Of a DNA stretch of 64,000 nucleotides, positions 42,850-53,475 are shown in pieces. The DNA is from Brevibacillus dissolubilis (lineage in GTDB: Bacteria; Bacillota; Bacilli; Brevibacillales; Brevibacillaceae). The notes beneath the pieces were generated by a model, which saw nothing but the letters and a program-made list of their open reading frames with translations, did no database searches and had not been told where the DNA came from. The stretch spans positions 124,001 through 188,000 of the forward strand of contig NZ_VCNA01000008.1 of the NCBI RefSeq assembly GCF_006170445.1, read 5' to 3'. The stretch's first letter is position 1; each line of letters begins with the position of its first letter. Position numbers and translations under genes: made by a program.

Positions 42850-44595
42850 CTAATACGGATAGTAGTCATACTCGTCAAATTCCTCGGCTTTCCCTGTGTA
42901 TGCATCGATGACATACACCTGATCCTTTTTCGGCATATAGATCAGAATCGGTGTAGGTTCATCCATATCTTCGTTCAGATCATATTTCAGCGCGAGAGGA
43001 TTGTTTTTCAAATAGGTTTTCGTTGCCTGTTCGATGCTGACGGTTCGCACGTTTGGCGGCAACTCACCATAAGAAGAGCTCCCCAATTTCACCGAGGTAA
43101 TCTTCCCGCTATTCGGGTCGATTTGAATTCGATACTCAAAATCCTTGACGACTACATCTTGATGAACCGGATGGAACACCAATTCATACGCTGGTCCACT
43201 AAATTGGGATAACCCCTGAGCCTGCTCCATCCCCGTTTGTTTTCCTTTCTTATTGCTTACGACGACGTATGGCAAATCCATGTGAGTTACATTCAATTGG
43301 GTGACAGACGGGTCAAGGTATTGCTCCATTGCCTTCATTGCCGTCTCCAAAGCTGCTTCTTTGGTAATGAGGGTTGGATTCGCCTCGTCCGCTCGATCCA
43401 TATCATAGTCGCGGTAGAATCCTTCTATTCTGCCTTCTTCCACGTTTACTTCCATCCTAATGTAATCAGAGGTTTCGGTATCTTCATCCGTTTTCATCCA
43501 CAAATATTCAATATAATAGTCTTCATCATTTTCTTTGAAACGATAGGAGGATAGATCGACCCCGATCAGTGATTCGATAACCGCTTCTGCTTCCTCTCTG
43601 TTGGTGACAGAACGTACCGGTTTGGTTGGCTGAACCTGGACCACCTCGGAATGAAATGGCTCATCACTCTCGCCAATCACGATATATTCGCCGGTATGAG
43701 GATCGATTCCACCCCTCACTTCTGTTTCATAGACGAGGCGTGGGTTGGCAGACGAAGAGAATGGGTTGAACAGCCCGGTATAGTAGGACTTATGCAAGCC
43801 CAGCTTCGCCTGATACTTTTGGGCAGCGGCATCTAATGAAATGAGCCCTTCCGGCTTTGGAAAATCCTGCGGGTCGTACGCAATCGAACTATTCTCATAG
43901 GACAGAGTGTGACCTTGAGCATCCACGGTTACGCACAGGGCATCTCTATTGACAGGAATGCCATTGATCAGTTGTTCATAATAGACCTCTGCATGAGGAA
44001 TTTCACCGTCATACTCGATTTCATCTTCCGAGTAGTTTTGCATCCGTACCCGATTAAGGACGTATTCTTTTGTCGCATCTCCCATGACTTTTTTCAAAAA
44101 GTCCTTTGCCTTTCGTTCGGCAAAAGCAGTGGTCGGCAGCTTCGTCGAGGTCCACTCTGGGTTCTCGATCTCATATTGAATCAACTCACCCGTATCAGCG
44201 TAAACGGTTACACTCGCAAACACACTGTCATACCATTCATCCTCGTCCTCATCTTCATCCGAATCGTCAGGCTTTACCAAATAGAAGTCCCACACTTCCC
44301 GATCGTCCCGGTCAAAATCAATTTCGGCATAGCTGACCTTCAATCCATCTATCTCTGGCAGAATTCGGGTCAATTTGGTGATGGTGTCTGTCATTTCCTT
44401 TGGCACTTTTTGCGGCGGAATGCGCTTGGCCTCGTTCTGTTGTGCCTTTGTCTGTTGTGCTGTTTCCTTATTCCCAGATTGTGTTGCGGCTTTGGCTGCA
44501 GGCTGACTCGCTTCCGCAGGCTGAATCCACAGTGGATTGGCTGTCAACAGACTGATCGCGATAGCTCCCGCCAAGATAGTGTTGCGTTTGGACAT
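42850..44595 (-). CDS. Secreted YcdB/YcdC-type PepSY repeat protein
   Basis: 581 aa exported protein. Signal peptide NTILAGAIAISLLTANPLW then AEA at about residues 5-30. Next an Ala/Gln/Lys-rich spacer and repeated PepSY/YcdB-like modules (EVWDFYLVKP; TGELIQYEIENP; ISLDAAAQKYQAKLGL; ITKEAALETAMKAMEQYL; IDPNSGKITSVKLG). Acidic stretch DDSDEDEDEDEW near residue 110. PepSY modules inhibit or chaperone peptidases in some cases, but the role here is unknown. ATG 44595 behind GGGGGAG. Downstream of gerABC with an 82-bp gap. Confidence 0.8.
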   Translation of the reverse strand: MSKRNTILAGAIAISLLTANPLWIQPAEASQPAAKAATQSGNKETAQQTKAQQNEAKRIPPQKVPKEMTDTITKLTRILPEIDGLKVSYAEIDFDRDDREVWDFYLVKPDDSDEDEDEDEWYDSVFASVTVYADTGELIQYEIENPEWTSTKLPTTAFAERKAKDFLKKVMGDATKEYVLNRVRMQNYSEDEIEYDGEIPHAEVYYEQLINGIPVNRDALCVTVDAQGHTLSYENSSIAYDPQDFPKPEGLISLDAAAQKYQAKLGLHKSYYTGLFNPFSSSANPRLVYETEVRGGIDPHTGEYIVIGESDEPFHSEVVQVQPTKPVRSVTNREEAEAVIESLIGVDLSSYRFKENDEDYYIEYLWMKTDEDTETSDYIRMEVNVEEGRIEGFYRDYDMDRADEANPTLITKEAALETAMKAMEQYLDPSVTQLNVTHMDLPYVVVSNKKGKQTGMEQAQGLSQFSGPAYELVFHPVHQDVVVKDFEYRIQIDPNSGKITSVKLGSSSYGELPPNVRTVSIEQATKTYLKNNPLALKYDLNEDMDEPTPILIYMPKKDQVYVIDAYTGKAEEFDEYDYYPY

Positions 44596-44677
44596 GATGA
44601 CTCCCCCTGTATGTATCTTCACTGCTATTCCTTAATATTACCAACAAAAAAAGGAATTGGGGAGACTCAATCTCAGC

Positions 44678-45808
44678 CTACTTGAGTGTCCCAACCCCGG
44701 TGATGCGTAATTGGACATTGATTTTAACAGGAATATCCTTCATTCCTTTCTTGATGGTAAGCCCCTGCCACTCTCCATACGTCTTCGCCCTCATTTTCTC
44801 CAGCATATTGGTCGGATCTATTCCAAGCTTCGTCGTCTTCATTAGAACGGCTTTCAACGCTTTTTCCATTTCTCTGGCGATTTTTTCCTCGACGACAGCC
44901 AGGTTAGTTGCATCCTCTAAATCTCGGTTCCCTTCATAATTCAGCAAATTTCCTGTTATGCCCAGCTCGATTTCAAAAGCGGGCTTCTTCCCTATTGGAA
45001 CATACCGCTTTCTTATTGAATTACGCACGAATTCCAAGTAGACTCTTACTTTTTTATCGGAATTCGGATCGTCTTGGATCAGGTAGGACATCGGCGGGAC
45101 TTTGCCCCGATTGGATGCCGCTTGGAGGATTCTCCCTTCTTCCGGGGTGAGGAAGCCGACCAGCTTGCCATCTTTAATCAACGCCACCTTGGTGATTTCG
45201 ATGTCGCCCTCTTTACTATTATTCTCCAAGTATGGCAGGAGCGGGTCAGCGGTTCCACCTGTAGTCCGGTAGATATAGTCATGGATGGTGGTAAACGGAT
45301 AAAAGGCCGTCTCCCGGCGCGGGCGCAGTAGATTGTTGAGGTAAACCCCCATCTCCGGCTTGTTCTCGTACTTCCCCTGGAGCAAATCCATCACTTTTCC
45401 TTTGACCACACCTAATACCACATTGTCACCGACACGGGGATCACGGTACAGATCCAGAACAACGTCCGTGATCCCCTTCTGCTTGACGAAATCTTCACTA
45501 AACAGGATCACCCTCATCTGATTGGGCACGATCGTTCTTTCAGATTTCGTCGCTATATTCATGATGGCTTCTGCAGATGTGGACACCTGTACCGAATAGA
45601 ATTGAGTCTTCTCCTTTTGCTGGGAAGACTGCGGGACTGCTGTGATTACCGTCATCTTATCCCCTTTGGCCCGATCAAATCCCATGACCGTGACAAAACC
45701 CATATCCTCCAAGGTAGGCTGTTCATATTGAATGCTATTGCATCCCGACAGCACCAGCATGAACAAAAGCATGCTGCCAAGCCACAGAATCCGGCTGCTT
45801 CTCCTCAT
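44678..45808 (-). CDS. gerC: Spore germination receptor lipoprotein GerC
   Basis: 376 aa GerAC-family subunit. Signal peptide with lipobox LVLSGC (Cys23). Family landmarks include MGFDRAKGDKMTVITAV, IVPNQMRVILFSEDFVKQKG and the C-terminal INVQLRITGVGTL. With GerA and GerB it forms a nutrient receptor in the spore inner membrane. Overlaps gerB by four bases. Forespore (sigma-G) expression is expected from the family. Confidence 0.93.
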   Translation of the reverse strand: MRRSSRILWLGSMLLFMLVLSGCNSIQYEQPTLEDMGFVTVMGFDRAKGDKMTVITAVPQSSQQKEKTQFYSVQVSTSAEAIMNIATKSERTIVPNQMRVILFSEDFVKQKGITDVVLDLYRDPRVGDNVVLGVVKGKVMDLLQGKYENKPEMGVYLNNLLRPRRETAFYPFTTIHDYIYRTTGGTADPLLPYLENNSKEGDIEITKVALIKDGKLVGFLTPEEGRILQAASNRGKVPPMSYLIQDDPNSDKKVRVYLEFVRNSIRKRYVPIGKKPAFEIELGITGNLLNYEGNRDLEDATNLAVVEEKIAREMEKALKAVLMKTTKLGIDPTNMLEKMRAKTYGEWQGLTIKKGMKDIPVKINVQLRITGVGTLK

Positions 45809-46941
45809 CCCTGTGTTCCTCCCCCGTCATCTGTCTCGGCCAAAGCTTGGGGCTGCTCCTTCGCTGGTGTGGCAGGTTTGCGGATCAGAGAAAGCAGAAG
45901 CAGCAGGACTGGTATCACGACCATCGTATAGCCAAGCCAGAACGACCAGTCTTCAAACAGCTTTTGCCTCAACCAGGTCGGCATCTGGACTCTCGCCAGC
46001 AGATAAGCACACACAAGAATTACATATAGATGAATCCTACGGTTGTGAGACATCACGGCATCCATTGCTTTTTTCGCCGCCCACAGATATGGCGCGGCGG
46101 TTGACAGAACGAGGAAGACCCAGAGCGCAATACCGAAGTTCTCAATTCGCTCCACAAAGGTCAACTCTACCGCCTTGAACAGATTCAACACCGGATATCT
46201 CAGATTCTCCAACTGCCACTCCGAAAAATATACGACACTGACCAGCGAAACACCCGTATAGACCAAGACAGTCAACCATAGCCCGCCTGATACGTGGAGC
46301 AGAGACCGCTTTTGTTGGACGATATAGGGAAAATAGACCAGCAACAATTCATAGCCAAAAAAAGATTCATAAGCTTGATAAGAAGCCTGCCATACATCCC
46401 TCATGTTCACATTAAACAGAGGCAGCATATGGCTGAATTCTCCTTTTTGGATGCCCCAGTGAAGATAGACCATCATCCAGGCCGTAAAGAAGAATCCCAG
46501 CATACAGAACCGCGCTACCAGCTTAATCCCACCGAGTACGATATAGCACGAAACAAAGAGTATTGCGATCAAAGCAGGATACATGGTTCGGTCTGGCATC
46601 GTAACGGCCTGCACCAATCTTAGATAGTTGTGGGTGACAGCCGCAAAGACCATGATTAAGTAGATGAGAAAAACAAGATTAACCAGCTTGCCGAGCCACT
46701 TCCCCAATAATCGCTCATTGATTACGTACAGATTATCTTCCGGATATCGCATCCCCAGCCAATACATCGGAATCAACACCAGCTGTGTCACGACCCCCAG
46801 CAGAAACGGAATCCAGTACTGGTTATAACCCACGGGGGAAAGTGCATGGGAGATGGAGAGCAGTCCCTGTCCCACCATGGTGTTGTTAATCAGAAAAAAC
46901 ACATGATACGGATTTAATTTTTTGTATTTGCCTTGGTCCAT
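45805..46941 (-). CDS. gerB: Spore germination receptor permease GerB
   Basis: 378 aa GerAB-family member of the amino-acid permease superfamily with ten hydrophobic segments. Begins KLNPYHVFFLINNTMVGQG, typical of the family. The C-terminus is basic and short. This subunit is thought to bind the germinant. Six bases after gerA. Confidence 0.93.
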   Translation of the reverse strand: MDQGKYKKLNPYHVFFLINNTMVGQGLLSISHALSPVGYNQYWIPFLLGVVTQLVLIPMYWLGMRYPEDNLYVINERLLGKWLGKLVNLVFLIYLIMVFAAVTHNYLRLVQAVTMPDRTMYPALIAILFVSCYIVLGGIKLVARFCMLGFFFTAWMMVYLHWGIQKGEFSHMLPLFNVNMRDVWQASYQAYESFFGYELLLVYFPYIVQQKRSLLHVSGGLWLTVLVYTGVSLVSVVYFSEWQLENLRYPVLNLFKAVELTFVERIENFGIALWVFLVLSTAAPYLWAAKKAMDAVMSHNRRIHLYVILVCAYLLARVQMPTWLRQKLFEDWSFWLGYTMVVIPVLLLLLSLIRKPATPAKEQPQALAETDDGGGTQG

Positions 46942-46947
46942 CTGTGT

Positions 46948-48453
46948 CTACTCCTCATCCAGTGGGCGTTGAAGCTTTTTGGGACTTCGGGACAGGCCTG
47001 TTCGGCTCGCCAAAAACAAAACAGGTGCACGGATCAAGCCATTGAAGATGTCAGTCATGTTGCGCGGAATCCCTGGAGCCAGATAGGGTGTGCCGAGCGA
47101 GGTAAGTCCTGCCAGATGTGCATAGATCAGGCCCAGCGTCAGCATCTGTCCGTACATCCCCAGCGTTCCTGCTGCAAAGATGAACACATATCGCAGCGTC
47201 CGAATCGCATTGGCCATCAGATAGTTGGATGGTACAAAGGAAAGAAGTGCTGATACCGAGACAAGTACGATCAGAATGTTACTCGCAATCCCCGCCTCCA
47301 CCGCTGCCGTCCCGATGACGATACCGCCTACGATACCGATCGTTTGACCGATCTTGGTCGGCATGCGCACACCGGCCTCACGCAGAACCTCGATGACCAG
47401 CTCCATAATCAAGACTTCGATCATCGGCGGAAACGGCACCCTGCTCCTCGATTCTGTCAAGATCGTCAACAACTGTGGAGGCAGCATCTCTGGATGATAC
47501 GTAAGCACTGACACATAGGTAGAGGTCAGGAGTACCGTCACAAACAGTCCGAAAAACCGGATAAAACGAAGCATAGTTCCATTCAGCCAGCGGTTATACA
47601 AATCCTCCGGGCTGCAAAACAACTCGAAAAAAGCACTTGGTACAATGGCCGCTTCAGGACTGCCGTTGAGCGCAATCAGAATCCGTCCATCCAATAAAGC
47701 AGCCACCGCATTATCAGGCCGTGTCGTCATCCCAAACTGGGGAAATGGCGAATACGGCTTGTCCTCCAGCATCTGTTTGAGGACTGGTAAGGCGACAAAA
47801 CCATGATATTCCAGGTTCTGTACCCGGTAGATGGCGCGCTCCACGTTTTCTGGGTTCGCGATTCCTTCCATATAGAGCACGGCTACTTTATTTCGCGTTT
47901 CCGTGCCAGACATATATATTTTCACTTTTAGGTTGGTATTGTAGAGTCTGCGTCTGATCAGTGAAATCGTCGTATCCAGTGACTCGGTGAACGAATCTTG
48001 CGGTCCCAGCACGGTCGATTCCGTCTCCGACGATCCAATGCTTCTAGACGGCATGCTGAGCGTGGGCAATTGCAGGATAATCTGACGGGTGTGAAAGATG
48101 AGCACCATATCTCCGTTCAAGACACCCTGAAGCAGCTGCGGAAGCTCGTCATGATGAATTTCTTCAGCCAGCTTCAATACCTCGTGGGGATCGTCATATT
48201 CATTCATGGCCAGCAGGGGATCTACAATGATCTCTTGCACCACTTTTGGTTCCACCATCGTTTTGATATACACAGCCGTAACGGTTTCTCCGATGATCAC
48301 AATATTTTTGATCACAAGATCATCCACATTACGAAAGTGTGCCTCAATCGCCTCAACGGAGATCTCCCCTTTGGCCTCGGGGTAGGTAACATCGCCATCA
48401 GGTTGGTAGGATGATTCGACCACCTTTTTCCGCCACCATTCCCAAACGTTCAT
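46948..48453 (-). CDS. gerA: Spore germination receptor GerA subunit
   Basis: 501 aa GerAA-family protein. A large soluble N-terminal domain (residues 1-270; STVLGPQDSFTESLDTTISLIRRRL is diagnostic) is followed by membrane helices (LTYHPEMLPPQLL, GIVGGIVIGTAAVEAGIAS) and a cytoplasmic tail. ATG behind GGGGGTGATGACGA. First gene of gerABC; divergent from the moaD-moaE gene. Confidence 0.94.
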   Translation of the reverse strand: MNVWEWWRKKVVESSYQPDGDVTYPEAKGEISVEAIEAHFRNVDDLVIKNIVIIGETVTAVYIKTMVEPKVVQEIIVDPLLAMNEYDDPHEVLKLAEEIHHDELPQLLQGVLNGDMVLIFHTRQIILQLPTLSMPSRSIGSSETESTVLGPQDSFTESLDTTISLIRRRLYNTNLKVKIYMSGTETRNKVAVLYMEGIANPENVERAIYRVQNLEYHGFVALPVLKQMLEDKPYSPFPQFGMTTRPDNAVAALLDGRILIALNGSPEAAIVPSAFFELFCSPEDLYNRWLNGTMLRFIRFFGLFVTVLLTSTYVSVLTYHPEMLPPQLLTILTESRSRVPFPPMIEVLIMELVIEVLREAGVRMPTKIGQTIGIVGGIVIGTAAVEAGIASNILIVLVSVSALLSFVPSNYLMANAIRTLRYVFIFAAGTLGMYGQMLTLGLIYAHLAGLTSLGTPYLAPGIPRNMTDIFNGLIRAPVLFLASRTGLSRSPKKLQRPLDEE

Positions 48454-48616
48454 TCGTCATCACCCCCAGAGACAAAAGTGGATATTTCTTGTACCTTATC
48501 ATCACCAACTCCCCGTGAAATATGCAAAACTTGGGCAGTATAGCTCTCTGTGGGCAACGGTCTTATCCGCTTATGGTATACTTTGAGATGGATGAAATAT
48601 GAAATGGGGAATCTGG

Positions 48617-49339
48617 ATGCGTGTGAATGTATTATTATTTGCTTCTCTTGCGGAAAAGGCGGGCTCGTCCGTCTGCACCGTCGAACTCAGTGAATCCGCT
48701 GCTGTCGGTGATCTGCTTGCAGCCGTTGCAGAGCAGCATCCCGCACTCGCCACACTCTTGCCATCCTGCTTCGTCTCGCTCAACCACGAGTATGCGACAG
48801 CAGATGCGCCTGTCCATGCCACTGACGAGATTGCCATCCTGCCTCCGGTCAGTGGTGGTGAAGAAGATCCGTTTTTTCGCATTACCGAAGAGGAGCTAAG
48901 CGCCGATCATCTCGTCAAGCTGGTCTCCAATCCGCATGCTGGAGCCGTATTGACGTTCGTCGGAACTGTACGGGAGTTCACCCACGGTCAGCGGACGGTC
49001 TCTCTCAGCTATGAAGCGTATGCGCCGATGGCAGTGGCGAAGATGAAGGAAATCGCTGCTGAGATCAACGAACGCTGGCCCGGCACACGGGTCGCGATGC
49101 ACCATCGGATCGGCCATTTACAAATAGAAGAGATTGCGGTCATCTGCGCAGTAGCTACTCCGCACCGCCAAGCTGCATTTTTGGCTGGTGAGTATGCGAT
49201 TGAGCGGCTCAAGCAGATTGTCCCCATCTGGAAAAAAGAAATCTGGGAAGACGGAAGTGAATGGAAGGGACATCAGCAAGGTCCGTGGAACCCGCTTGCT
49301 CCCGCTGATCCAGGAAGTTCCTCTGACCCAGTTCAATAG
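48617..49339 (+). CDS. Fused molybdopterin synthase: MoaD small subunit plus MoaE large subunit
   Basis: 240 aa. Residues 1-81 are a ubiquitin-fold MoaD domain ending in PPVSGG, and residues about 84-225 are MoaE (DHLVKLVSNPHAGAVLTFVGTVRE, YEAYAPMAVAKMKEI, HRIGHLQIEE, ADGSEWKG-like WEDGSEWKG). In separate-subunit enzymes the GG end of MoaD must be free for thiocarboxylation, so the fusion is expected to be cut after GG or to work as in MoaX proteins. Start ATG 48617 aligns best with MoaD; ATG 48599 is also possible. Confidence 0.88.
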   Translation: MRVNVLLFASLAEKAGSSVCTVELSESAAVGDLLAAVAEQHPALATLLPSCFVSLNHEYATADAPVHATDEIAILPPVSGGEEDPFFRITEEELSADHLVKLVSNPHAGAVLTFVGTVREFTHGQRTVSLSYEAYAPMAVAKMKEIAAEINERWPGTRVAMHHRIGHLQIEEIAVICAVATPHRQAAFLAGEYAIERLKQIVPIWKKEIWEDGSEWKGHQQGPWNPLAPADPGSSSDPVQ

Positions 49340-49357
49340 AAAGGGAGCCTCAACACT

Positions 49358-50383
49358 ATGCAAACCCGCTACTCCAGACAGATCTTGTTCGCTCCAATCG
49401 GCAAAACCGGACAAGAAAAGCTGCTCGCCTCCCGTGTCGCCATCGTCGGCATGGGCGCGCTCGGCACAGTGCTTGCCAACCACATGGTACGGGCCGGTGT
49501 CGGATTCGTCCGTCTGATCGACCGCGATTTCGTCGAGCCAAGCAACCTGCAGCGCCAGATGCTGTATGACGAGGACGATGCACAGGCACACATGCCCAAA
49601 GCGATGGCCGCCTACCAAAAGCTTTGCAAAATCAACTCCGGGGTCACAATCGAGCCGATCATCGCCGATTTGACCGCATTCAATGCAGAAGAATACCTCA
49701 GCGATGTTCACCTCGTCCTCGATGCGACGGACAACTTTTCGGTGCGTTACCTCATTAATGATGTATGTGTGAAGCATACTATTCCTTGGATATATGGTGG
49801 CGCGGTAAGCAGCACCGGCACGTTCACCGCAATCCGTCCCGGCGAGACACCGTGCCTGCGCTGTCTGTTCCCCGAATCGCCTGCACCTGGTGAGACGGCG
49901 ACCTGTGATACCGCCGGAGTCATCGGCCCGATCATTCACATCGTCGCCTCGTACCAAGCGACAGAAGCATTCAAGATATTAATAGAAGCAACAGATGCCT
50001 ACAATCCCAATCTGGAGCATTTCGACCTCTGGCAGAACCAGCACCAGCAGATTCGTGTCCAACGCGCCAAGCGTCCGGATTGCCCGACCTGCGGTAAGCG
50101 CGAATTCACACACCTCTCCCCTGACTCGGCAGAAGGCATGGCCGTATCGATGTGCGGCCGCAATACCGTACAGATCACACCTGCTGCCGACAGCCGCCTC
50201 TCACTGGATGCTTTGGCACAGCGGCTCGCACCTTTAGGTGTGGTGGAGCAGAACAAGTTCCTGCTTCGTTTTCACACCGATGCACATACCCTGGTGATTT
50301 TCCCGGACGGGCGTGTGATGGTGCAGGGAACGGATGAAATTTCGGTGGCCAGAAGTTTATACGCACGATATATAGGCGGATAA
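49358..50383 (+). CDS. moeB: MoeB/ThiF-type E1-like adenylyltransferase
   Basis: 341 aa. Adenylates the C-terminal Gly of a ubiquitin-fold sulfur carrier, here most likely the MoaD part encoded 18 bp upstream. ATP loop VGMGALGTVLANHMVRAGVG, Arg finger region EPSNLQRQMLYDEDD, DATDNFSVRYLIND, and zinc pairs CLRC and CPTC. A C-terminal 80-residue extension (TVQITPAADSRLSLDALAQRL, ending YIGG) resembles a small rhodanese-free tail seen in some Bacillales MoeB. ATG behind AAAGGGAG. Confidence 0.9.
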   Translation: MQTRYSRQILFAPIGKTGQEKLLASRVAIVGMGALGTVLANHMVRAGVGFVRLIDRDFVEPSNLQRQMLYDEDDAQAHMPKAMAAYQKLCKINSGVTIEPIIADLTAFNAEEYLSDVHLVLDATDNFSVRYLINDVCVKHTIPWIYGGAVSSTGTFTAIRPGETPCLRCLFPESPAPGETATCDTAGVIGPIIHIVASYQATEAFKILIEATDAYNPNLEHFDLWQNQHQQIRVQRAKRPDCPTCGKREFTHLSPDSAEGMAVSMCGRNTVQITPAADSRLSLDALAQRLAPLGVVEQNKFLLRFHTDAHTLVIFPDGRVMVQGTDEISVARSLYARYIGG

Positions 50384-50460
50384 TAAGAATTGTTACCAGT
50401 TTGTGAAATTGGGGTGGAACAGATTACATTCATGAAGTATAATAAAGTGGAAGCGAGAAA

Positions 50461-50496
50461 CGGAACACAGTTTCACCAGGTGAAACCGTTCTTTTT
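50461..50496 (+). terminator. Terminator or leader hairpin between moeB and acnA
   Basis: GGAACACAGTTTCACC pairs with GGTGAAACCGTTC followed by TTTTT. A TATAAT at 50439-50444 lies just before it, so an acnA transcript from there would pass through the hairpin. Confidence 0.65.
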
Positions 50497-50529
50497 CCTC
50501 AACATGTTTGTTCAAGGGAGGTTATTGTT

Positions 50530-53256
50530 TTGTCTAAAAAAGATGCTTATTCTGTAAAGAAGTCTTTACAGGTCGGAAACAAAACCTATGCTTACTATAG
50601 CTTGGAAGAGCTTCAAGCGAAGGGTTACAGCGATGTATCCAAACTTCCTTTCTCCATTAAAGTGCTCCTCGAAGCGGCTGTTCGCCAATTCGACGGTCGT
50701 GCGATCACCAAAGAACACGTAGACGCACTTGCTAACTGGACAAAAGGCCGCGACGCTAACCAAGAGGTTCCTCTCAAACCTGCACGTATCGTGCTCCAAG
50801 ACTTCACCGGTGTTCCTGCGGTAGTTGACCTGGCAGCGATGCGCGTAGCGATGCAAGAGAACGGCGGCGATGCAAAACGCATCAACCCACTCGTTCCTGT
50901 AGACCTCGTAATCGACCACTCCGTCATGGTTGACGCTTTCGGTTCTGCTGAAGCGCTCGAAGAAAACATGAAGCTTGAGTTTGAACGCAACGAAGAGCGT
51001 TACCGCTTCCTCCGTTGGGCACAAACTGCTTTCGATAACTTCCGTGCAGTACCACCTGCAACCGGTATCGTTCACCAGGTTAACCTTGAGTACCTCGCGA
51101 ACGTAGTACAGACCCGTGAAGTTGACGGCGAAACCGTAGCATATCCAGATTCCCTCGTAGGTACTGACTCCCACACCACCATGATCAACGGGATCGGTGT
51201 TCTTGGTTGGGGTGTAGGCGGTATCGAGGCAGAAGCAGGTATGCTTGGCCAACCACTCTACTTCGTAGTACCTGAAGTTGTTGGTTTCAAATTGACTGGT
51301 ACCCTGCCACAAGGTTCTACTGCAACTGACCTGGCACTCACCGTTACCCAAATCCTCCGTAAGAAGGGTGTTGTTGGTAAATTCGTTGAGTTCTATGGCT
51401 CCGGTCTCTCCAACATCTCTCTTGCTGACCGTGCTACCGTTGCCAACATGGCTCCTGAGTACGGCGCAACTATGGGCTTCTTCCCAGTTGACGCAGAAGC
51501 ACTCAACTACCTCCGTCAAACCGGCCGTAATGAAGAGCTCATCTCCCTCGTGGAAGCTTACACCAAAGCAAACGGTCTCTTCCGTACCGACGAGACTGTT
51601 GATCCAGTATTCTCTGAGACCATCGAACTCGATCTCTCTACCGTTGTTCCTTCCCTTGCAGGTCCTAAGCGTCCTCAAGACCGCGTAGAGCTGACCGACA
51701 TGAAAGAGTCCTTCCACAAAGCAATCACTACTCCAATCGCAGAAGGCGGCTTTGGTCTCTCCGCTGAGCAAATCGCGAAAGAAGTAGAAGTGGACTATGG
51801 CATCTTCGGCAAATCCACTCTCAAAACCGGTGCCGTAGCAATCGCTGCGATCACTTCTTGTACCAACACCTCCAACCCAAGCGTAATGCTCGGTGCTGGT
51901 CTCGTTGCGAAGAAAGCCGTTGAGCTTGGCCTCAAAAAACCAGCTCACGTAAAATCTTCCCTCGCTCCAGGTTCCCGTGTTGTTACTCAGTACCTCGAAG
52001 ACGCAGGTCTGATCGAGCCACTGAACGCAATCGGCTTTAACGTGGTAGGTTATGGTTGCACCACTTGTATCGGTAACTCTGGTCCATTGCCAGAAGAAAC
52101 CGCTCAAGCAATCGCGGACAACGACCTGACTGTTGCGGCTGTTCTCTCTGGTAACCGTAACTTCGAAGGCCGTATCCACGCACTCGTAAAAGCGAACTAC
52201 CTCGCTTCTCCACCACTCGTAATCGCATACGCGCTTGCAGGTACCGTGGACATCGACCTTGCCAAAGACCCAATCGGTACTGGCAAAGACGGTCAACCAG
52301 TATACCTCAAAGATATCTGGCCAACTCCACAAGAGGTTCTCGAAGCTACCAACAAAGCGATGAACCCAGCATTCTTCAACGCTGAGTACGGTAACGTATT
52401 CCAAGCCAACGAACGTTGGAACGCAATCAATGCTCCAACCGGCGACCTCTACGAGTGGGATGCAAAATCCACTTACATCCAACACCCGCCATTCTTCCAA
52501 AACCTTGGCAAAGGTGCAGGCGAAATCGCAGAGATCAAAGGTGCGCGTGCGCTCGCTCTCATGGGCGACTCCGTAACAACCGACCACATCTCTCCAGCGG
52601 GTAACATCGCTCCTACCTCCCCAGCAGGTGTATACCTGACTTCTAACGGTGTTGAGCGCAAAGACTTCAACTCCTACGGTGCTCGTCGTGGTTCCCACGA
52701 TGTCATGATGCGCGGTACATTCGCGAACATCCGTATCCGTAACCAAATCGCACCTGGCACAGAAGGCGGCGTAACCAAATACCTCCCAACCGGCGAAGTA
52801 ATGTCCATCTACGATGCTTCCATGAAGTATCAAGCAGACGGCACTCCACTCGTGGTTCTCGCTGGTAAAGAGTACGGTACCGGTTCTTCTCGTGACTGGG
52901 CAGCGAAAGGTACTTTCCTCCTCGGCGTTAAAGCGGTTATCGCTGAATCCTTCGAGCGTATCCACCGTTCTAACCTCGTAGGTATGGGTGTACTCCCACT
53001 CCAATTCGCAGAAGGCACCAGCGCGAAAACTCTTGGCCTCGACGGCACCGAGACTTTCGATATCCTGGGTCTCTCCGACAAGGTACAACCTGGTCAAACA
53101 ACCAAAGTACGTGCAACCCGTCAAGACGGTTCTACTGTAGAGTTCGACGCAATCGTACGTCTCGACTCCACTGTTGACGTTGACTACTACCGTAACGGCG
53201 GTATCCTCCAGACTGTTCTGCGTCAACTTCTTGACGAGAACCAAGTAACTGTGTAG
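50530..53256 (+). CDS. acnA: Aconitate hydratase
   Basis: 908 aa AcnA/CitB-type aconitase interconverting citrate and isocitrate in the TCA cycle. In B. subtilis the apo-protein also binds RNA. 4Fe-4S ligand motifs: TSCTNTSNP (first Cys near 444) and [11 protein letters not shown] (two Cys near 510). Swivel domain near the C-terminus with [17 protein letters not shown] start ten bases behind AGGGAGG. Codon use is very biased toward a small set, as expected of a strongly expressed gene. This bias also leaves a long spurious open frame on the opposite strand. Confidence 0.96.
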   Translation: MSKKDAYSVKKSLQVGNKTYAYYSLEELQAKGYSDVSKLPFSIKVLLEAAVRQFDGRAITKEHVDALANWTKGRDANQEVPLKPARIVLQDFTGVPAVVDLAAMRVAMQENGGDAKRINPLVPVDLVIDHSVMVDAFGSAEALEENMKLEFERNEERYRFLRWAQTAFDNFRAVPPATGIVHQVNLEYLANVVQTREVDGETVAYPDSLVGTDSHTTMINGIGVLGWGVGGIEAEAGMLGQPLYFVVPEVVGFKLTGTLPQGSTATDLALTVTQILRKKGVVGKFVEFYGSGLSNISLADRATVANMAPEYGATMGFFPVDAEALNYLRQTGRNEELISLVEAYTKANGLFRTDETVDPVFSETIELDLSTVVPSLAGPKRPQDRVELTDMKESFHKAITTPIAEGGFGLSAEQIAKEVEVDYGIFGKSTLKTGAVAIAAITSCTNTSNPSVMLGAGLVAKKAVELGLKKPAHVKSSLAPGSRVVTQYLEDAGLIEPLNAIGFNVVGYGCTTCIGNSGPLPEETAQAIADNDLTVAAVLSGNRNFEGRIHALVKANYLASPPLVIAYALAGTVDIDLAKDPIGTGKDGQPVYLKDIWPTPQEVLEATNKAMNPAFFNAEYGNVFQANERWNAINAPTGDLYEWDAKSTYIQHPPFFQNLGKGAGEIAEIKGARALALMGDSVTTDHISPAGNIAPTSPAGVYLTSNGVERKDFNSYGARRGSHDVMMRGTFANIRIRNQIAPGTEGGVTKYLPTGEVMSIYDASMKYQADGTPLVVLAGKEYGTGSSRDWAAKGTFLLGVKAVIAESFERIHRSNLVGMGVLPLQFAEGTSAKTLGLDGTETFDILGLSDKVQPGQTTKVRATRQDGSTVEFDAIVRLDSTVDVDYYRNGGILQTVLRQLLDENQVTV

Positions 53257-53294
53257 GTGAATCGCTAAGCGATACGAAGCCCTCGGGCCTCACC

Positions 53295-53339
53295 AAAAAA
53301 GCTGTTTCCTGATTCGTCAGGAGACAGCTTTTTTCTTTT
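53295..53339 (+). terminator. Terminator of acnA
   Basis: AAAAAAGCTGTTTCCTGA pairs with TCAGGAGACAGCTTTTTT, then a T-rich tail. Confidence 0.85.
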
Positions 53340-53373
53340 TTCCCTCTTTTTCTTTCCTCTGATGGAAATTTTC

Positions 53374-53402
53374 TTTAACGGGAACACTAGAGATGATACA
53401 AT
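53374..53402 (+). promoter_or_regulatory. Promoter of the 26-codon peptide gene
   Basis: TTTAAC (53374-53379), 17 bases, TACAAT (53397-53402), followed about 70 bases later by a strong ribosome site and ATG. Confidence 0.5.
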
Positions 53403-53475
53403 CGTACTATGCTTACACAAGCACTGTTGATTGCCGTTGAAGCAAATGAACTTATTTCGTAAGGAGCGATGTATT

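Noticed and set aside
50566-53244. 892-codon open frame on the strand opposite acnA
   Set aside because: Mirror of the strong codon bias of acnA; no ribosome site, and Cys/Val/Trp-rich nonsense composition.
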